Below, in pieces: positions 26,695 to 36,804 of a stretch of DNA of 64,000 nt. The stretch is from [Mycobacterium] manitobense. GTDB taxonomy: Bacteria; Actinomycetota; Actinomycetes; Mycobacteriales; Mycobacteriaceae. The notes below the pieces were generated by a model that had not been told where the DNA came from, ran no database searches, and worked only from the letters and a program-made list of their open reading frames with translations. The translations under genes were made by a program, and so were the position numbers. The first letter of the stretch is position 1. The number at the start of each line of letters is the position of its first letter. Location of the stretch: the NCBI RefSeq assembly GCF_025821665.1, contig NZ_JACKSJ010000148.1, forward strand, positions 167,703-231,702, in the 5' to 3' direction.

Positions 26695-27687
26695 GTGACC
26701 GCCAGCCAAAGCAGCCCGGCCCTGATCGACCAGCATGAGAAGCCGCTCTCCGCGCCGCTGAGACTGTCTTTCGACTACACCCGTTCAGTCGGACCACTCC
26801 TCGGTCAGTTCTTCACGGCGCTGCGCTCGCGGCGCATCCTCGGCGTGCGCGGCACCGACGGGCGCGTGCTCGTGCCACCCGCCGAATACGACCCGGTCAG
26901 CTACGAACAGCTGACGGAGATCGTACCGGTGGGCGAGGTCGGCACGGTGGTGTCGTGGACGTGGCAGCCACAGCCGCTGGAGGGCCAACCGCTGGACCGT
27001 CCGTTCGCGTGGGCGCTCATCACGCTGGACGGCGCCGACACCCCGATGCTGCACGCCGTCGACGCCGGGTCGTCCGACGCAATCAGCGCCGGCACCCGGG
27101 TGCGCGTGCACTGGGCCGACGAGCCGGTGGGCGCGATCACCGACATCGCCTACTTCGAGCTCGGCGACGAGGCCGAACAGCACCCCGACGTCACCGACGA
27201 CCGCGAACCGGTGACGGTGCAGGTGTCCCACAGCAGCATCGAGATCCAGCACACCGCGTCGCTGCCGGAGAGCACGTTCCTGCGGGCGCTGGAGGAGGGC
27301 AAGCTGCTCGGTGCGCGCACCGGCAAGGAGGGCAAGCTGTATTTCCCGCCGCGCGAAGCGGATCCGGGCACCGGCCGGCCCACCACCGAGTTCGTCGAGC
27401 TGCCGGACAAGGGCACCGTGACGACGTTCGCGATCATCAACATCCCGTTCGCGGGTCAGCGCATCAAGCCGCCGTACGTGGCGGCCTACGTGCTGCTCGA
27501 CGGCGCGGACATCCCGTTCCTCCACCTGGTCACCGAGATCGAGGCCGCCGATGTGCGGATGGGGATGCGGGTGCAGGCGGTGTGGAAGCCCCGCGAGGAG
27601 TGGGGCCTTGGCATCGACAACATCTCGCACTTCCGGCCGACGGGTGAGCCCGACGCCGAGTACGACACCTACAAGCACCACCTCTGA
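26695..27687 (+). CDS. tandem DUF35 OB-fold protein without zinc ligands (Rv3521-like)
   Basis: 330 aa with two DUF35-type units, about 35-150 and 195-310, each with the linker-plus-OB-fold pattern (ILGVRGTDGRVLVPP and LLGARTGKEGKLYFPP). The Cys pairs that normally form the rubredoxin-like zinc ribbon are absent in both. DUF35 proteins are partners of thiolase-fold enzymes, including the Ltp2-ChsH2 retro-aldolase. Here ltp4 and ltp3 follow directly (12-base gap), so it likely completes a side-chain aldolase or thiolase complex. Confidence 0.87.
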   Translation: MTASQSSPALIDQHEKPLSAPLRLSFDYTRSVGPLLGQFFTALRSRRILGVRGTDGRVLVPPAEYDPVSYEQLTEIVPVGEVGTVVSWTWQPQPLEGQPLDRPFAWALITLDGADTPMLHAVDAGSSDAISAGTRVRVHWADEPVGAITDIAYFELGDEAEQHPDVTDDREPVTVQVSHSSIEIQHTASLPESTFLRALEEGKLLGARTGKEGKLYFPPREADPGTGRPTTEFVELPDKGTVTTFAIINIPFAGQRIKPPYVAAYVLLDGADIPFLHLVTEIEAADVRMGMRVQAVWKPREEWGLGIDNISHFRPTGEPDAEYDTYKHHL

Positions 27688-27699
27688 GGGGCGCACACA

Positions 27700-28764
27700 A
27701 TGACTGGCTCGAATGATGTTGCAGTGGTGGGCTTCGCGCACGCCCCGCACGTGCGCCGCACCGACGGCACCACCAACGGCGTCGAGATGCTGATGCCGTG
27801 TTTCGCCGAGCTCTACGAAGACCTCGGCCTCAAGCAGACCGACATCGGATTCTGGTGTTCGGGGTCGTCGGATTACCTTGCCGGCCGCGCGTTCTCGTTC
27901 ATCTCCGCGATCGACTCGATCGGCGCCGTGCCGCCGATCAACGAGTCCCACGTCGAGATGGACGCCGCATGGGCGCTCTACGAGGCCTACATCAAGATCC
28001 TCACCGGCGAGGTCGACACCGCGCTGGTGTACGGCTTCGGCAAGTCCAGCGCCGGCGTCCTGCGCCGCGTGCTGGCGCTGCAGACCGACCCGTACACCGT
28101 CGCGCCGCTGTGGCCCGACTCGGTGTCGATGGCCGGCCTGCAGGCCCGCCTCGGCCTCGACGCCGGCAAATGGACCGCCGAACAGATGGCCCAGGTGGCA
28201 CTCGACTCGTTCGCCGTCGCCGAGCGCACCGATCGCGAGCAGCCCGCCGAGAGCGTCGACGAACTGCTCGCGCGGCCGTACTTCGCCGATCCGTTGCGCC
28301 GCCACGACATCGCGCCGATCTCCGACGGCGCCGCCGCGATCGTCCTGGCCGCCGGCGACCGCGCCCGTGAGCTGCGCGAGAACCCGGCGTGGATCACCGG
28401 ATTCGAGCACCGCATCGAGACGCCGATCCTGGGCGCCCGCGACCTCACGACGTCCCCGTCGACCGCGGCGTCGGCGAAGGCCGCCACGGGTGGCGACGCC
28501 GGATCGATCGACGTCGCCGAGCTCTACGCGCCGTTCACCCACCAGCACCTGATCCTCAAAGAGGCGATCGGGCTGAACGGCTCGACGAAGATCAACCCGT
28601 CCGGCGGCGCGCTGGCCGCCAATCCGATGTTCTCGGCGGGCCTCGAGCGCATCGGCTTCGCGGCGCGGCACATCTTCGACGGGTCCGCGCGACGGGTACT
28701 CGCCCACGCGACGAGTGGCCCTGCATTGCAACAGAATCTGGTCGCAGTCCTGGAAGGCCGGTAA
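27700..28764 (+). CDS. ltp4: Ltp4, thiolase-fold lipid-transfer-type protein
   Basis: 354-aa thiolase-superfamily protein of the SCP-x/Ltp class. In rhodococci Ltp3 and Ltp4 are needed to degrade C24-branched side chains (for example sitosterol), by aldol cleavage. Features: ISDGAAAIVLA, the central HQHLILKEAIGLNG region and NPSGGALAANPMFSAG near the C-terminus. The usual N-terminal nucleophile Cys of biosynthetic thiolases is not obvious, which fits an aldolase role. Next to ltp3 with a four-base gap. Confidence 0.9.
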   Translation: MTGSNDVAVVGFAHAPHVRRTDGTTNGVEMLMPCFAELYEDLGLKQTDIGFWCSGSSDYLAGRAFSFISAIDSIGAVPPINESHVEMDAAWALYEAYIKILTGEVDTALVYGFGKSSAGVLRRVLALQTDPYTVAPLWPDSVSMAGLQARLGLDAGKWTAEQMAQVALDSFAVAERTDREQPAESVDELLARPYFADPLRRHDIAPISDGAAAIVLAAGDRARELRENPAWITGFEHRIETPILGARDLTTSPSTAASAKAATGGDAGSIDVAELYAPFTHQHLILKEAIGLNGSTKINPSGGALAANPMFSAGLERIGFAARHIFDGSARRVLAHATSGPALQQNLVAVLEGR

Positions 28765-28768
28765 CACG

Positions 28769-29941
<1,173 letters not shown>

Positions 29942-30017
29942 CGCACGCGGGGCAGGGGCGCGGCCGGTAGCGGCTACCTTGGGGCGGACGACGGACCCGA
30001 CCCCGAGGAGAAGCTCC

Positions 30018-31169
30018 GTGCGAGTGCTCAGAATCCTGCTTGCCGCGGCGATGCTTGCCGCTGTGGCACCGGCCGCGCCGGCGGGCGCCGAACCGGGGAC
30101 CGTCGCCGCCGCGGTGGACCGCGCGTTCGCCCCGCTGATGGCCGAACACGGGATCCCCGGCATGGCCGTCGCCGTCACCGTCGACGGCCGCAGCCAGTTC
30201 TTCAGCTACGGCGTGGCGGCACGGGACACCGGGGCGCCCGTCACGCCCGGCACGCTGTTCGAGATCGGGTCGGTGAGCAAGACCCTCACCGCCACCCTGG
30301 CCGGGTACGCCGCCGAGACGGGCGCCCTGTCGCTCGACGACCACCCGGGCCGCTACCTGCCCGCGCTCACCGGCGCCCCCGTCGACGGCGCCACGCTGAC
30401 GAATCTCGGCACCTACACCGCGGGCGGGCTCCCGCTGCAGTTCCCCGAAACCGTCACCGACGCCGCCACGATGACGGAGTACTTCCGGCAGTGGCGCCCG
30501 GCCGCCCCGCCGGGCCGGATCAGGCAGTACTCGAACGCCAGCATCGGGCTGCTCGGACACCTCAGCGCGAGGGCGATGGGCCGCGACTTCACCGACGTGA
30601 TGCAGGCCGACGTCATGCCCGGACTCGGGTTGCCGCAGAGCTTCGTGCGTGTGCCGCCGCAGGCGCAGAACGCCTACGCCTGGGGGTATGACAAGTCCGA
30701 CCGACCGGTGCGGGTCAATCCCGGCGTCTTCGACGCCGAGGCATACGGCGTGAAGTCCACCGCGACGGACATGATCCGGTTCGTCGAGCGCAACATCTCC
30801 CCCGACGGCCTGGAGCCCCGGTTGCGCCGGGCCGTCGAGACGACGCACGTCGGCCGTTACCGTGTCGGCCCGATGGTGCAGGGCCTGGGCTGGGAGCAGT
30901 ACCCCTACCCCGTCGCCCTCGACCAGCTGCTCGCGGGCAACTCCACATCGATGGCGATGGAGCCCCAGCCGGTGGCGGCCCTGCCCCCGGAGCAGCCCGG
31001 CGCGCCCACCCTGTTCAACAAGACGGGGTCCACCGACGGCTTCGGCGCCTACGCCGCCTTCGTGCCGCAGCGCCGCATCGGCGTCGTCATGCTGGCCAAC
31101 AAGAACTTCCCGATCGCCGCCCGGGTCACAGCCGCGCACGCGGTATTGGCCGCCCTGGACGGCGAGTGA
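30018..31169 (+). CDS. class C (AmpC-like) serine beta-lactamase family protein
   Basis: 383-aa secreted protein from GTG 30018, with GAGGAG about ten bases upstream. N-terminal Sec signal (about 1-24, ending PAGAEP). All three class C motifs are present: Ser85-Val-Ser-Lys88, Tyr171-Ser-Asn173 and Lys335-Thr-Gly337, with GFGAYAAFVP after the last. The length matches AmpC enzymes rather than the more divergent esterase relatives. No AmpR-type regulator is adjacent. It sits between ltp3 and kshA without an obvious role in sterol use. Confidence 0.88.
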   Translation: MRVLRILLAAAMLAAVAPAAPAGAEPGTVAAAVDRAFAPLMAEHGIPGMAVAVTVDGRSQFFSYGVAARDTGAPVTPGTLFEIGSVSKTLTATLAGYAAETGALSLDDHPGRYLPALTGAPVDGATLTNLGTYTAGGLPLQFPETVTDAATMTEYFRQWRPAAPPGRIRQYSNASIGLLGHLSARAMGRDFTDVMQADVMPGLGLPQSFVRVPPQAQNAYAWGYDKSDRPVRVNPGVFDAEAYGVKSTATDMIRFVERNISPDGLEPRLRRAVETTHVGRYRVGPMVQGLGWEQYPYPVALDQLLAGNSTSMAMEPQPVAALPPEQPGAPTLFNKTGSTDGFGAYAAFVPQRRIGVVMLANKNFPIAARVTAAHAVLAALDGE

Positions 31170-31242
31170 GCAGTTCAGAAGGCCGCGGACATGGGTATGC
31201 CGCAGGTCACGGGCCAATCATTGTGCGAACGCGGGATAAAAC

Positions 31243-31256
31243 TGTAACGTGTTCTA
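31243..31256. promoter_or_regulatory. KstR-type operator upstream of kshA
   Basis: TGTAACGTGTTCTA fits TnnAACnnGTTnnA. It lies 28 bp upstream of the kshA GTG. Confidence 0.88.
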
Positions 31257-31284
31257 GTTAGAAGCCCAGATCTGGAGGTGCGAC

Positions 31285-32460
31285 GTGGCTACTGATACCG
31301 CCGGCGCAGGCGTCCGCGAGATCGACACCGGAGCGCTGCCCGACCGGTACGCCCGGGGCTGGCACTGCCTGGGACCCGTCAAGGACTTCCTGGACGGGGA
31401 ACCGCACGGTGTCGAGATCTTCGGCACCATGCTCGTGGTGTTCGCCGACTCCAAGGGCGAACTGAAGATCCTCGACGGGTACTGCAGGCACATGGGCGGC
31501 AACCTGTCCCAGGGCACCATCAAGGGCGACGAGGTCGCCTGCCCGTTCCACGACTGGCGCTGGGGCGGTGACGGCAAGTGCAAGCTCGTCCCGTACGCCA
31601 AGCGCACCCCGCGGCTGGCCCGCACCCGGGCCTGGCACACCGACGTCCGCGGCGGGCTGCTCTTCGTGTGGCACGACCACGAGGGGAACCCACCGCAGCC
31701 CGAAGTGCAGATCCCCGAGATCCCGGAGTTCGCCAGCGACGAGTGGACCGAATGGCGGTGGAACTCGATGCTCATCGAGCGCTCCAACTGCCGCGAGATC
31801 ATCGACAACGTCACCGACATGGCGCACTTCTTCTACATCCACTACGGGTTGCCGACCTACTTCAAGAACGTCTTCGAGGGCCACATCGCGTCGCAGTACC
31901 TGCACAACGTGGGCCGTGCGGACATCAACGACATGGGCACCACCTATGGCGAGGCGCACCTGGACAGCGAGGCGTCGTACTTCGGCCCGTCGTTCATGAT
32001 CAACTGGCTGCACAACAACTACGGCGGCTTCAAGGCCGAGTCGATCCTGATCAACTGCCACTACCCGGTCTCGCAGGACTCCTTCGTGCTGCAGTGGGGT
32101 GTCATCGTCGAGAAGCCCAAGGGCCTGGACGACAAGACCACCGACAAGCTGGCGCGGGTGTTCACCGAGGGCGTCAGCAAGGGCTTCCTGCAGGACGTCG
32201 AGATCTGGAAGCACAAGACCCGCATCGACAATCCGCTGCTGGTCGAGGAGGACGGCGCCGTCTACCAGATGCGCCGTTGGTACCAGCAGTTCTACGTCGA
32301 CGTCGCCGACGTCACCCCGGACATGACCGACCGCTTCGAGATCGAGGTCGACACCACGGCCGCCAACGAGAAGTGGCAGGTCGAGGTGGAGGAGAACCTC
32401 AAGCGTCAGGAAGCCGAGAAGGAACCCGACGACGCAAAGGCCGAACAGGCCACGTCATGA
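31285..32460 (+). CDS. kshA: KshA, oxygenase of 3-ketosteroid 9alpha-hydroxylase
   Basis: Terminal Rieske oxygenase that hydroxylates C9 of 3-ketosteroids, which together with KstD opens ring B. 391 aa from GTG 31285, preceded by GGAGG. The Rieske cluster motif is Cys67-x-His69 and Cys86-x2-His89. The mononuclear iron ligands lie in NVTDMAHFFYIH (His181 and His186). The reductase KshB is not in this window. The next gene overlaps its stop by four bases (ATGA). Confidence 0.96.
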   Translation: MATDTAGAGVREIDTGALPDRYARGWHCLGPVKDFLDGEPHGVEIFGTMLVVFADSKGELKILDGYCRHMGGNLSQGTIKGDEVACPFHDWRWGGDGKCKLVPYAKRTPRLARTRAWHTDVRGGLLFVWHDHEGNPPQPEVQIPEIPEFASDEWTEWRWNSMLIERSNCREIIDNVTDMAHFFYIHYGLPTYFKNVFEGHIASQYLHNVGRADINDMGTTYGEAHLDSEASYFGPSFMINWLHNNYGGFKAESILINCHYPVSQDSFVLQWGVIVEKPKGLDDKTTDKLARVFTEGVSKGFLQDVEIWKHKTRIDNPLLVEEDGAVYQMRRWYQQFYVDVADVTPDMTDRFEIEVDTTAANEKWQVEVEENLKRQEAEKEPDDAKAEQATS

Positions 32461-32918
32461 CGGGCGAGCGCCAGGAGGCACCGGACGTCGACCGGTTGGC
32501 CCGGTCGATGCTCCTCCTGCACGGCGCCCATGATGACGAGGACGACGTGCCGGCCGCGCCCAGTCGCGGATCCTGGTCCAAGGCACCGGATTTCGCCGCG
32601 GACCCGCGACGGGCCGAGGCGGTGCGCGAGGCCAGCCGTCGCGACCGTGAGCGCTACCTGACCTCGGGTCTGGTGTCCATCGACTGCCGGTTCTGCCACG
32701 TGGCGGTCGACGTGAAGAAGCTCGGCCCGGAACACACCGCCGTGCAGTGGAACTCCGCGGCTTCGCAGCGGTGCGCCTACTTCACCGAGATCCGGGAGTC
32801 CGGCGGCCACTCGGCCCGCTCACGCAGTTGTCCGAGGTTGGCCGACAGCATCAAACACGCCGTCGCCGAGGGTTGCCTCGAGGAGGTGTCGTCCGCCCCG
32901 TCGCCCGGCGACGGCTGA
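32457..32918 (+). CDS. small Cys-rich protein coupled to kshA (Rv3527-like)
   Basis: 153 aa. ATG 32457 lies within the kshA stop, so translation is coupled. The C-terminal half has Cys-x2-Cys-His (CRFCHVAV) and two further Cys (QRCAYF, RSCPRL), a possible metal-binding or iron-sulfur site. The N-terminal half is acidic and probably flexible. Function unknown; tight coupling to kshA suggests a role with the hydroxylase. Confidence 0.8.
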   Translation: MTGERQEAPDVDRLARSMLLLHGAHDDEDDVPAAPSRGSWSKAPDFAADPRRAEAVREASRRDRERYLTSGLVSIDCRFCHVAVDVKKLGPEHTAVQWNSAASQRCAYFTEIRESGGHSARSRSCPRLADSIKHAVAEGCLEEVSSAPSPGDG

Positions 32919-32935
32919 GCTGCGACACTGATCCC

Positions 32936-33574
32936 ATGTTCAGGACCGCGGCGGCAGGTCTGCTGTGTGTCGCGCTTGGCGGCTGCACCCAGGTGGTGGA
33001 CGACGCCCGTCCCCGCGCCGTGGTGCCCGTCGCTCCCATCACCGCTGGACAGGTCGGCGGGCTGCTGAGCGACAGGACCGCACCCGAGCACGAGTCGAAC
33101 CTGTTCGTGACCGTCGAACCCGAGAGGTGCGCCGGCCTGGCGCAGGAGGTCGATCCGCCGTTCATCTTCAGTAGGACGCCCGCCGCGCACGACGGCGGTC
33201 AGTTCTACGGCGACCCCGCCCGTACCGTCTCGGTGCAGCAGATGGCCGCGGTGTACCGCGCCGACTTCGACACCGCCGCCGCCGTCGACGAGGTGAGACG
33301 CACCATCGACGCCTGCCGGGAGGACGACCTGGCGGTGATCACCATGGAGGGCAAGACGATTCAGTTCCGCCTGCTGCCTGCGCGCGAGTCGGGCTCGGCC
33401 CAGATCGTGCTGTGGTCCATCACCGGCGGGTGGTCGTGCGACAACGCCTTCGTCGCCGCGCACAATGCGGCCGTCGAACTCACCGCGTGCGCGCAGAAGA
33501 GCGGCTTTGACGTGCTGTCCGTCGCGCGGGACGCGCTGCAGCGCATCAACACCCTGGCCGACATGACGGTATGA
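32936..33574 (+). CDS. lipoprotein with PknH-like sensor-type domain
   Basis: 212-aa secreted lipoprotein; signal peptide ends ALGGC (lipobox). The mature part resembles the PknH_C/LppH-like extracellular domain of mycobacteria (LFVTVEPERCAGLAQEVDP, later SCDNAFVAAHNAAVELTAC) with paired Cys likely forming disulfides. Starts 17 bp after the kshA-coupled gene but is probably unrelated to the pathway. Its 3' end stops four bases before the convergent sulfotransferase gene. Confidence 0.72.
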   Translation: MFRTAAAGLLCVALGGCTQVVDDARPRAVVPVAPITAGQVGGLLSDRTAPEHESNLFVTVEPERCAGLAQEVDPPFIFSRTPAAHDGGQFYGDPARTVSVQQMAAVYRADFDTAAAVDEVRRTIDACREDDLAVITMEGKTIQFRLLPARESGSAQIVLWSITGGWSCDNAFVAAHNAAVELTACAQKSGFDVLSVARDALQRINTLADMTV

Positions 33575-33578
33575 CCGT

Positions 33579-34724
33579 CTAGAGCCCGGCGAAGCGCTCC
33601 TTGACGATGTCGTCGGTCAGGCCGTAATCGGCCAGCGAGTACGTGTGCTTCGGCGCTCGGGGCCCCTTCTTGCTCTCGGCGTGGCTCCGCTCCATCGCGC
33701 CGCGCGCGGCGTCGGTGTACGGCAGGCCGAAGTGCCGGTAGATGCGCTCCACCTCGGCGACCGGTTCGGCGATGAAGTCGAAGTAGTCCATGTCGTAGAA
33801 CTGCGCCGAGTCGTGTTGCGCCCGAACGGTGTTGAACCTCTCGAGCCCGCGCGACCAGGTCTCGAGCGAATCGGCGCCGATCTGCTGGCCGACGAACCGG
33901 TGCGACCAGCCCTCGGTGGTGTGCTGGGCCAGCGAGCACATCGACGCCATCAGCGTCTCCGGCGGCCGGTGGCACTGGATGACGAGCGCATCGGGATAGG
34001 TGGCGAACAGCGCGTCGAGCGCGAACAGGTGGCTCGGATTCTTGAGCACCCAGCGCTTCTCGGCGTCGTTGAGCCCGATCAGCTGCAGATTGCGCCGGTG
34101 CCGTTGATACGGCTTCGTCCAGTCCTGGCGGGCCAGCCACTGCGAGTACGTCGGGACGTGCGCCAGGGTCTCGTAGGACACCGAGTGCAGCGACTGGCGC
34201 AGCAGCTGCCAGCACTCCTCCACCTCGTCGGCGGTCATGTAGTGCAGCCCGGTGTAGTCCGGGTTCTCCTCGTGCGCCTTGGTGAACTGGGCGTCGAGTT
34301 GCTGGAAGACGGGGTTGTCCGCCCACGTCTCGCGCGGCGGCCGCGGCTGCGGGAACTCGGCCAGCCACAGCTCGAGACCCTGGTGGCCCGGGTCGGCGGA
34401 GAGCAGCCGGTGCAGGGCGGTGGTACCGGTCCGGGGCAGCCCGGTGACGAAGATCGGCCGTTCGATCGCGACGTCGGCGTGTTCGGGGTACTGCTTCCAC
34501 GCCGCCTCCGAGACCAGCCGCGCCACAAGTGCGTTGCGGACGAAGAAGCGTTGCATCTTGCTGCCGAACTCGGTCAGGTCGGCATCGCGCTGGAAGGACT
34601 CGAGCAGCACGCCGAGCGCCTCGCGGTAGTTGTCGTCGTCGGAGCCGAAATCGTCGAGGCCGCAGGCCTTGGTGGCCGACGCGTGCAGATCCTCGACGGT
34701 GCCGACGTTGGTACGTGCGCTCAT
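33579..34724 (-). CDS. sulfotransferase-fold protein (Rv3529c-like)
   Basis: 381 aa with the PAPS-type P-loop FVTGLPRTGTTALHRLL (about 92-108) and the 3'-phosphate-binding segment VIQCHRPPETLMASM. Family members transfer sulfate from PAPS to hydroxyls or act as related transferases; the substrate here is unknown. It is followed in the same direction by no gene and preceded by the SDR at 34801, a conserved trio (Rv3529c-Rv3531c) in the sterol locus. Confidence 0.87.
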   Translation of the reverse strand: MSARTNVGTVEDLHASATKACGLDDFGSDDDNYREALGVLLESFQRDADLTEFGSKMQRFFVRNALVARLVSEAAWKQYPEHADVAIERPIFVTGLPRTGTTALHRLLSADPGHQGLELWLAEFPQPRPPRETWADNPVFQQLDAQFTKAHEENPDYTGLHYMTADEVEECWQLLRQSLHSVSYETLAHVPTYSQWLARQDWTKPYQRHRRNLQLIGLNDAEKRWVLKNPSHLFALDALFATYPDALVIQCHRPPETLMASMCSLAQHTTEGWSHRFVGQQIGADSLETWSRGLERFNTVRAQHDSAQFYDMDYFDFIAEPVAEVERIYRHFGLPYTDAARGAMERSHAESKKGPRAPKHTYSLADYGLTDDIVKERFAGL

Positions 34725-34800
34725 GGCTCGACTCTCACTCGCTCCGGTCCTCGCTCGTACCTCGCTGCGATCCTCACTCGCGTTCGTCCTCGCGCGGTGC
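34725..34800. repeat. degenerate CTCGCT/CTCACTCG intergenic repeat
   Basis: The short gap between the SDR and the sulfotransferase consists of imperfect copies of a CTCACTCG/CTCGCT-like unit. Simple pyrimidine-rich repeats of this kind are common between mycobacterial genes. No function assigned. Confidence 0.5.
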
Positions 34801-35583
34801 TCACGCTTTGTACTCTCCGCAGTTGACGTCCAGCGCCTGTCCGGTGATCCCGCTCGACAGATCGCTGGCCATGAACAGGATCGCCGAGGCCACCTCGTTC
34901 TCCGTGGGCAGCCGCTTCAAGTCGGAGGCGGCTGCGGTGGCTCTGTAGATCTCGTCGACGGTGGTGCCGTACTTGCCGGCCTGGTGGGTGAAGTAACTCT
35001 CCAGCGTGCCGCCCCAGATGTATCCGGGCAGCACCGAATTCACCCGGATGCCCTGCTCGCCCAGTTCGGTGGACAGCGACTGGGACATCGCCAGCAGCGC
35101 GGACTTGGCCATCTTGTAGGCGCCGTACTTGGCCTGGGAGTGCCGTACCACCATCGAGTTCACGTTGACCACGGACCCGTTCGCCTCGGCCAGCGCCGGC
35201 GTGAAGCCCTGGATCAGCCGCAGCGCACCGAACACCGTGAGCTCGATCGCATCGCGCATGTGCTCGAAGGTGGTGTTGGCCAACGGCTTCATCGATGGAA
35301 CGCGGAACGCGTTGTTGATGAGGACGTCGACCCTGCCGTAGGCCTCGAGCGTCTTCTCTACCAGGTTGGCCACCTGGGCGTCGTCGGTGATGTCGGTGCC
35401 GACCGATACCGCGCGCCGCCCCAGGTCGGTGATCTGCTTGGCGACGTCGTCCAGCCGTTCCACGGTGCGTGCCGCCAGCACCAGATCGGCGCCGTTCTCG
35501 GCGCAGCGGCGGGCCAGCGTCGTCCCCAGCGCCGGTCCCACACCGCTGATCACGACCACCTTGCCGTCGAGCAGTCCGGTCAT
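34801..35583 (-). CDS. short-chain dehydrogenase (Rv3530c-like)
   Basis: 260-aa classical SDR. Cofactor motif SGVGPALG at about 13-20, NNA at 90-92, catalytic Ser in NVNSMV and Tyr-x3-Lys in YGAYKMAK. Likely acts on a steroid or acyl-CoA intermediate, inferred from the KstR-controlled context. Lies four bases downstream of the DUF1214-type gene and is co-transcribed with it. Confidence 0.88.
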   Translation of the reverse strand: MTGLLDGKVVVISGVGPALGTTLARRCAENGADLVLAARTVERLDDVAKQITDLGRRAVSVGTDITDDAQVANLVEKTLEAYGRVDVLINNAFRVPSMKPLANTTFEHMRDAIELTVFGALRLIQGFTPALAEANGSVVNVNSMVVRHSQAKYGAYKMAKSALLAMSQSLSTELGEQGIRVNSVLPGYIWGGTLESYFTHQAGKYGTTVDEIYRATAAASDLKRLPTENEVASAILFMASDLSSGITGQALDVNCGEYKA

Positions 35584-35587
35584 CGGG

Positions 35588-36715
35588 TCATCCCACCATT
35601 CTGTTCTGGATCTGCCGCTGCCGCAGCGCGATGCGTTCGCGCCAGTCGTCCTCGGAGATCTTGTTCGTCTCGTGGAACGGCAGTGCGGAGGCGACCTTGT
35701 CGACGTCGACGATCTCCACCGACGGCCCGTCGGCCTCCGTCAGCTCACGCGAGAGGCGCTGCCACCGGAACTGGAGATAGCCCTTGCGGTGACCGAGGGT
35801 TTCGCACCAGTTCGTCACGCCGGGGTTGGCGTCGGCGACGACGATGCGGATCTTGCCGTCCGGGTCCGCCTGCGCCTGAGTGCCGTTCAGCGACGTCTGG
35901 TGGTTGATGTAGTCCAGCGAGATGTACCACAGGCTGCCCAGCTGGAAGCCCAGGTACGGGGCGTCGGACACCGGCAGGGTGATGACCATCGCCTGGTCCG
36001 GCGCGAGGTCGAAGCGACCCACCGACGAGTACTGCGTGGCCAGCCCACCGGGCGTCAGCCGTGGCGCGACCATCGTGTTGACCGGCAGGTTGTCGTAGAA
36101 CCACTGCGGGAACTGCAGCCACGTCTTGACCCGCTGGACCAGTTGCTTGCCCGCAACGGCGTAGCGCTTCTCGATGAGTTCCTTCGTCAGCGGCGCAGGC
36201 GCGGTGCCCGCGGTGTCGGTGCGGGCGACGTTGACGTAGCCGCGCTCGGCCGACCAGTCGTTGTAGACCTCACGGATCAGCAACTGCGACGGGCTGTTCG
36301 GTGTGACCCGCCATTCGAAGGTGCCGTCGGAGGCGATGTCGAGTTCGCGGTCGTCGAAAGCGGCCTGGCTGGCCGGCACGTTGTCGTCGGTGTAGTCGCC
36401 CCCGAGCATCTGGAAGCTCAGATCGGTGGTGGTGCCGCGCTTGCCGGTGACGACGTACTCGTGACCCGGGTGCACCCGGGTGCCGAAGTACAGCGTGTCC
36501 GGGTTGTCCAGGCCCATCTTCGTGAACGGGCCGGTCCCCGACTGCAGGAACGGGTGGTCGCGGTCGTAGTCGAAGGCGAGGTGCGTGCAGGCGGCGATGC
36601 CGCCGGCGAGATACTGCAGACCCTCGAGCAGATCGGCTTCGGATTCGATGAACGGCGCTTCGGTGACGAGGCGCTCGGCCTCGGCGATCGCCTCGGCGAA
36701 GGGTGCGGAGTACAC
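35588..36715 (-). CDS. DUF1214-type protein (Rv3531c-like)
   Basis: 375 aa from GTG 36715. Beta-rich sequence such as DNPDTLYFGTRVHPGHEYVVTG and FQLGSLWYISLDYINHQTSLNG fits the DUF1254/DUF1214 class; no signal peptide. Biochemical role not known. It starts 10 bp downstream of a perfect KstR palindrome and heads the unit with the SDR and sulfotransferase. Confidence 0.82.
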   Translation of the reverse strand: MYSAPFAEAIAEAERLVTEAPFIESEADLLEGLQYLAGGIAACTHLAFDYDRDHPFLQSGTGPFTKMGLDNPDTLYFGTRVHPGHEYVVTGKRGTTTDLSFQMLGGDYTDDNVPASQAAFDDRELDIASDGTFEWRVTPNSPSQLLIREVYNDWSAERGYVNVARTDTAGTAPAPLTKELIEKRYAVAGKQLVQRVKTWLQFPQWFYDNLPVNTMVAPRLTPGGLATQYSSVGRFDLAPDQAMVITLPVSDAPYLGFQLGSLWYISLDYINHQTSLNGTQAQADPDGKIRIVVADANPGVTNWCETLGHRKGYLQFRWQRLSRELTEADGPSVEIVDVDKVASALPFHETNKISEDDWRERIALRQRQIQNRMVG

Positions 36716-36725
36716 GCCTTGAAAC

Positions 36726-36739
36726 TAGAACGCGTTCTA
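36726..36739. promoter_or_regulatory. KstR-type operator upstream of the DUF1214 gene
   Basis: TAGAACGCGTTCTA is a perfect 14-bp palindrome. It lies 10 bp before the minus-strand GTG at 36715 and 65 bp before the divergent IclR gene. Confidence 0.9.
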
Positions 36740-36804
36740 ATGCTAGTCAATGGGCGTCGGTCGATCTGTGGTTCATATTTGGAACGACAAGGTACATTTC
36801 TGAC

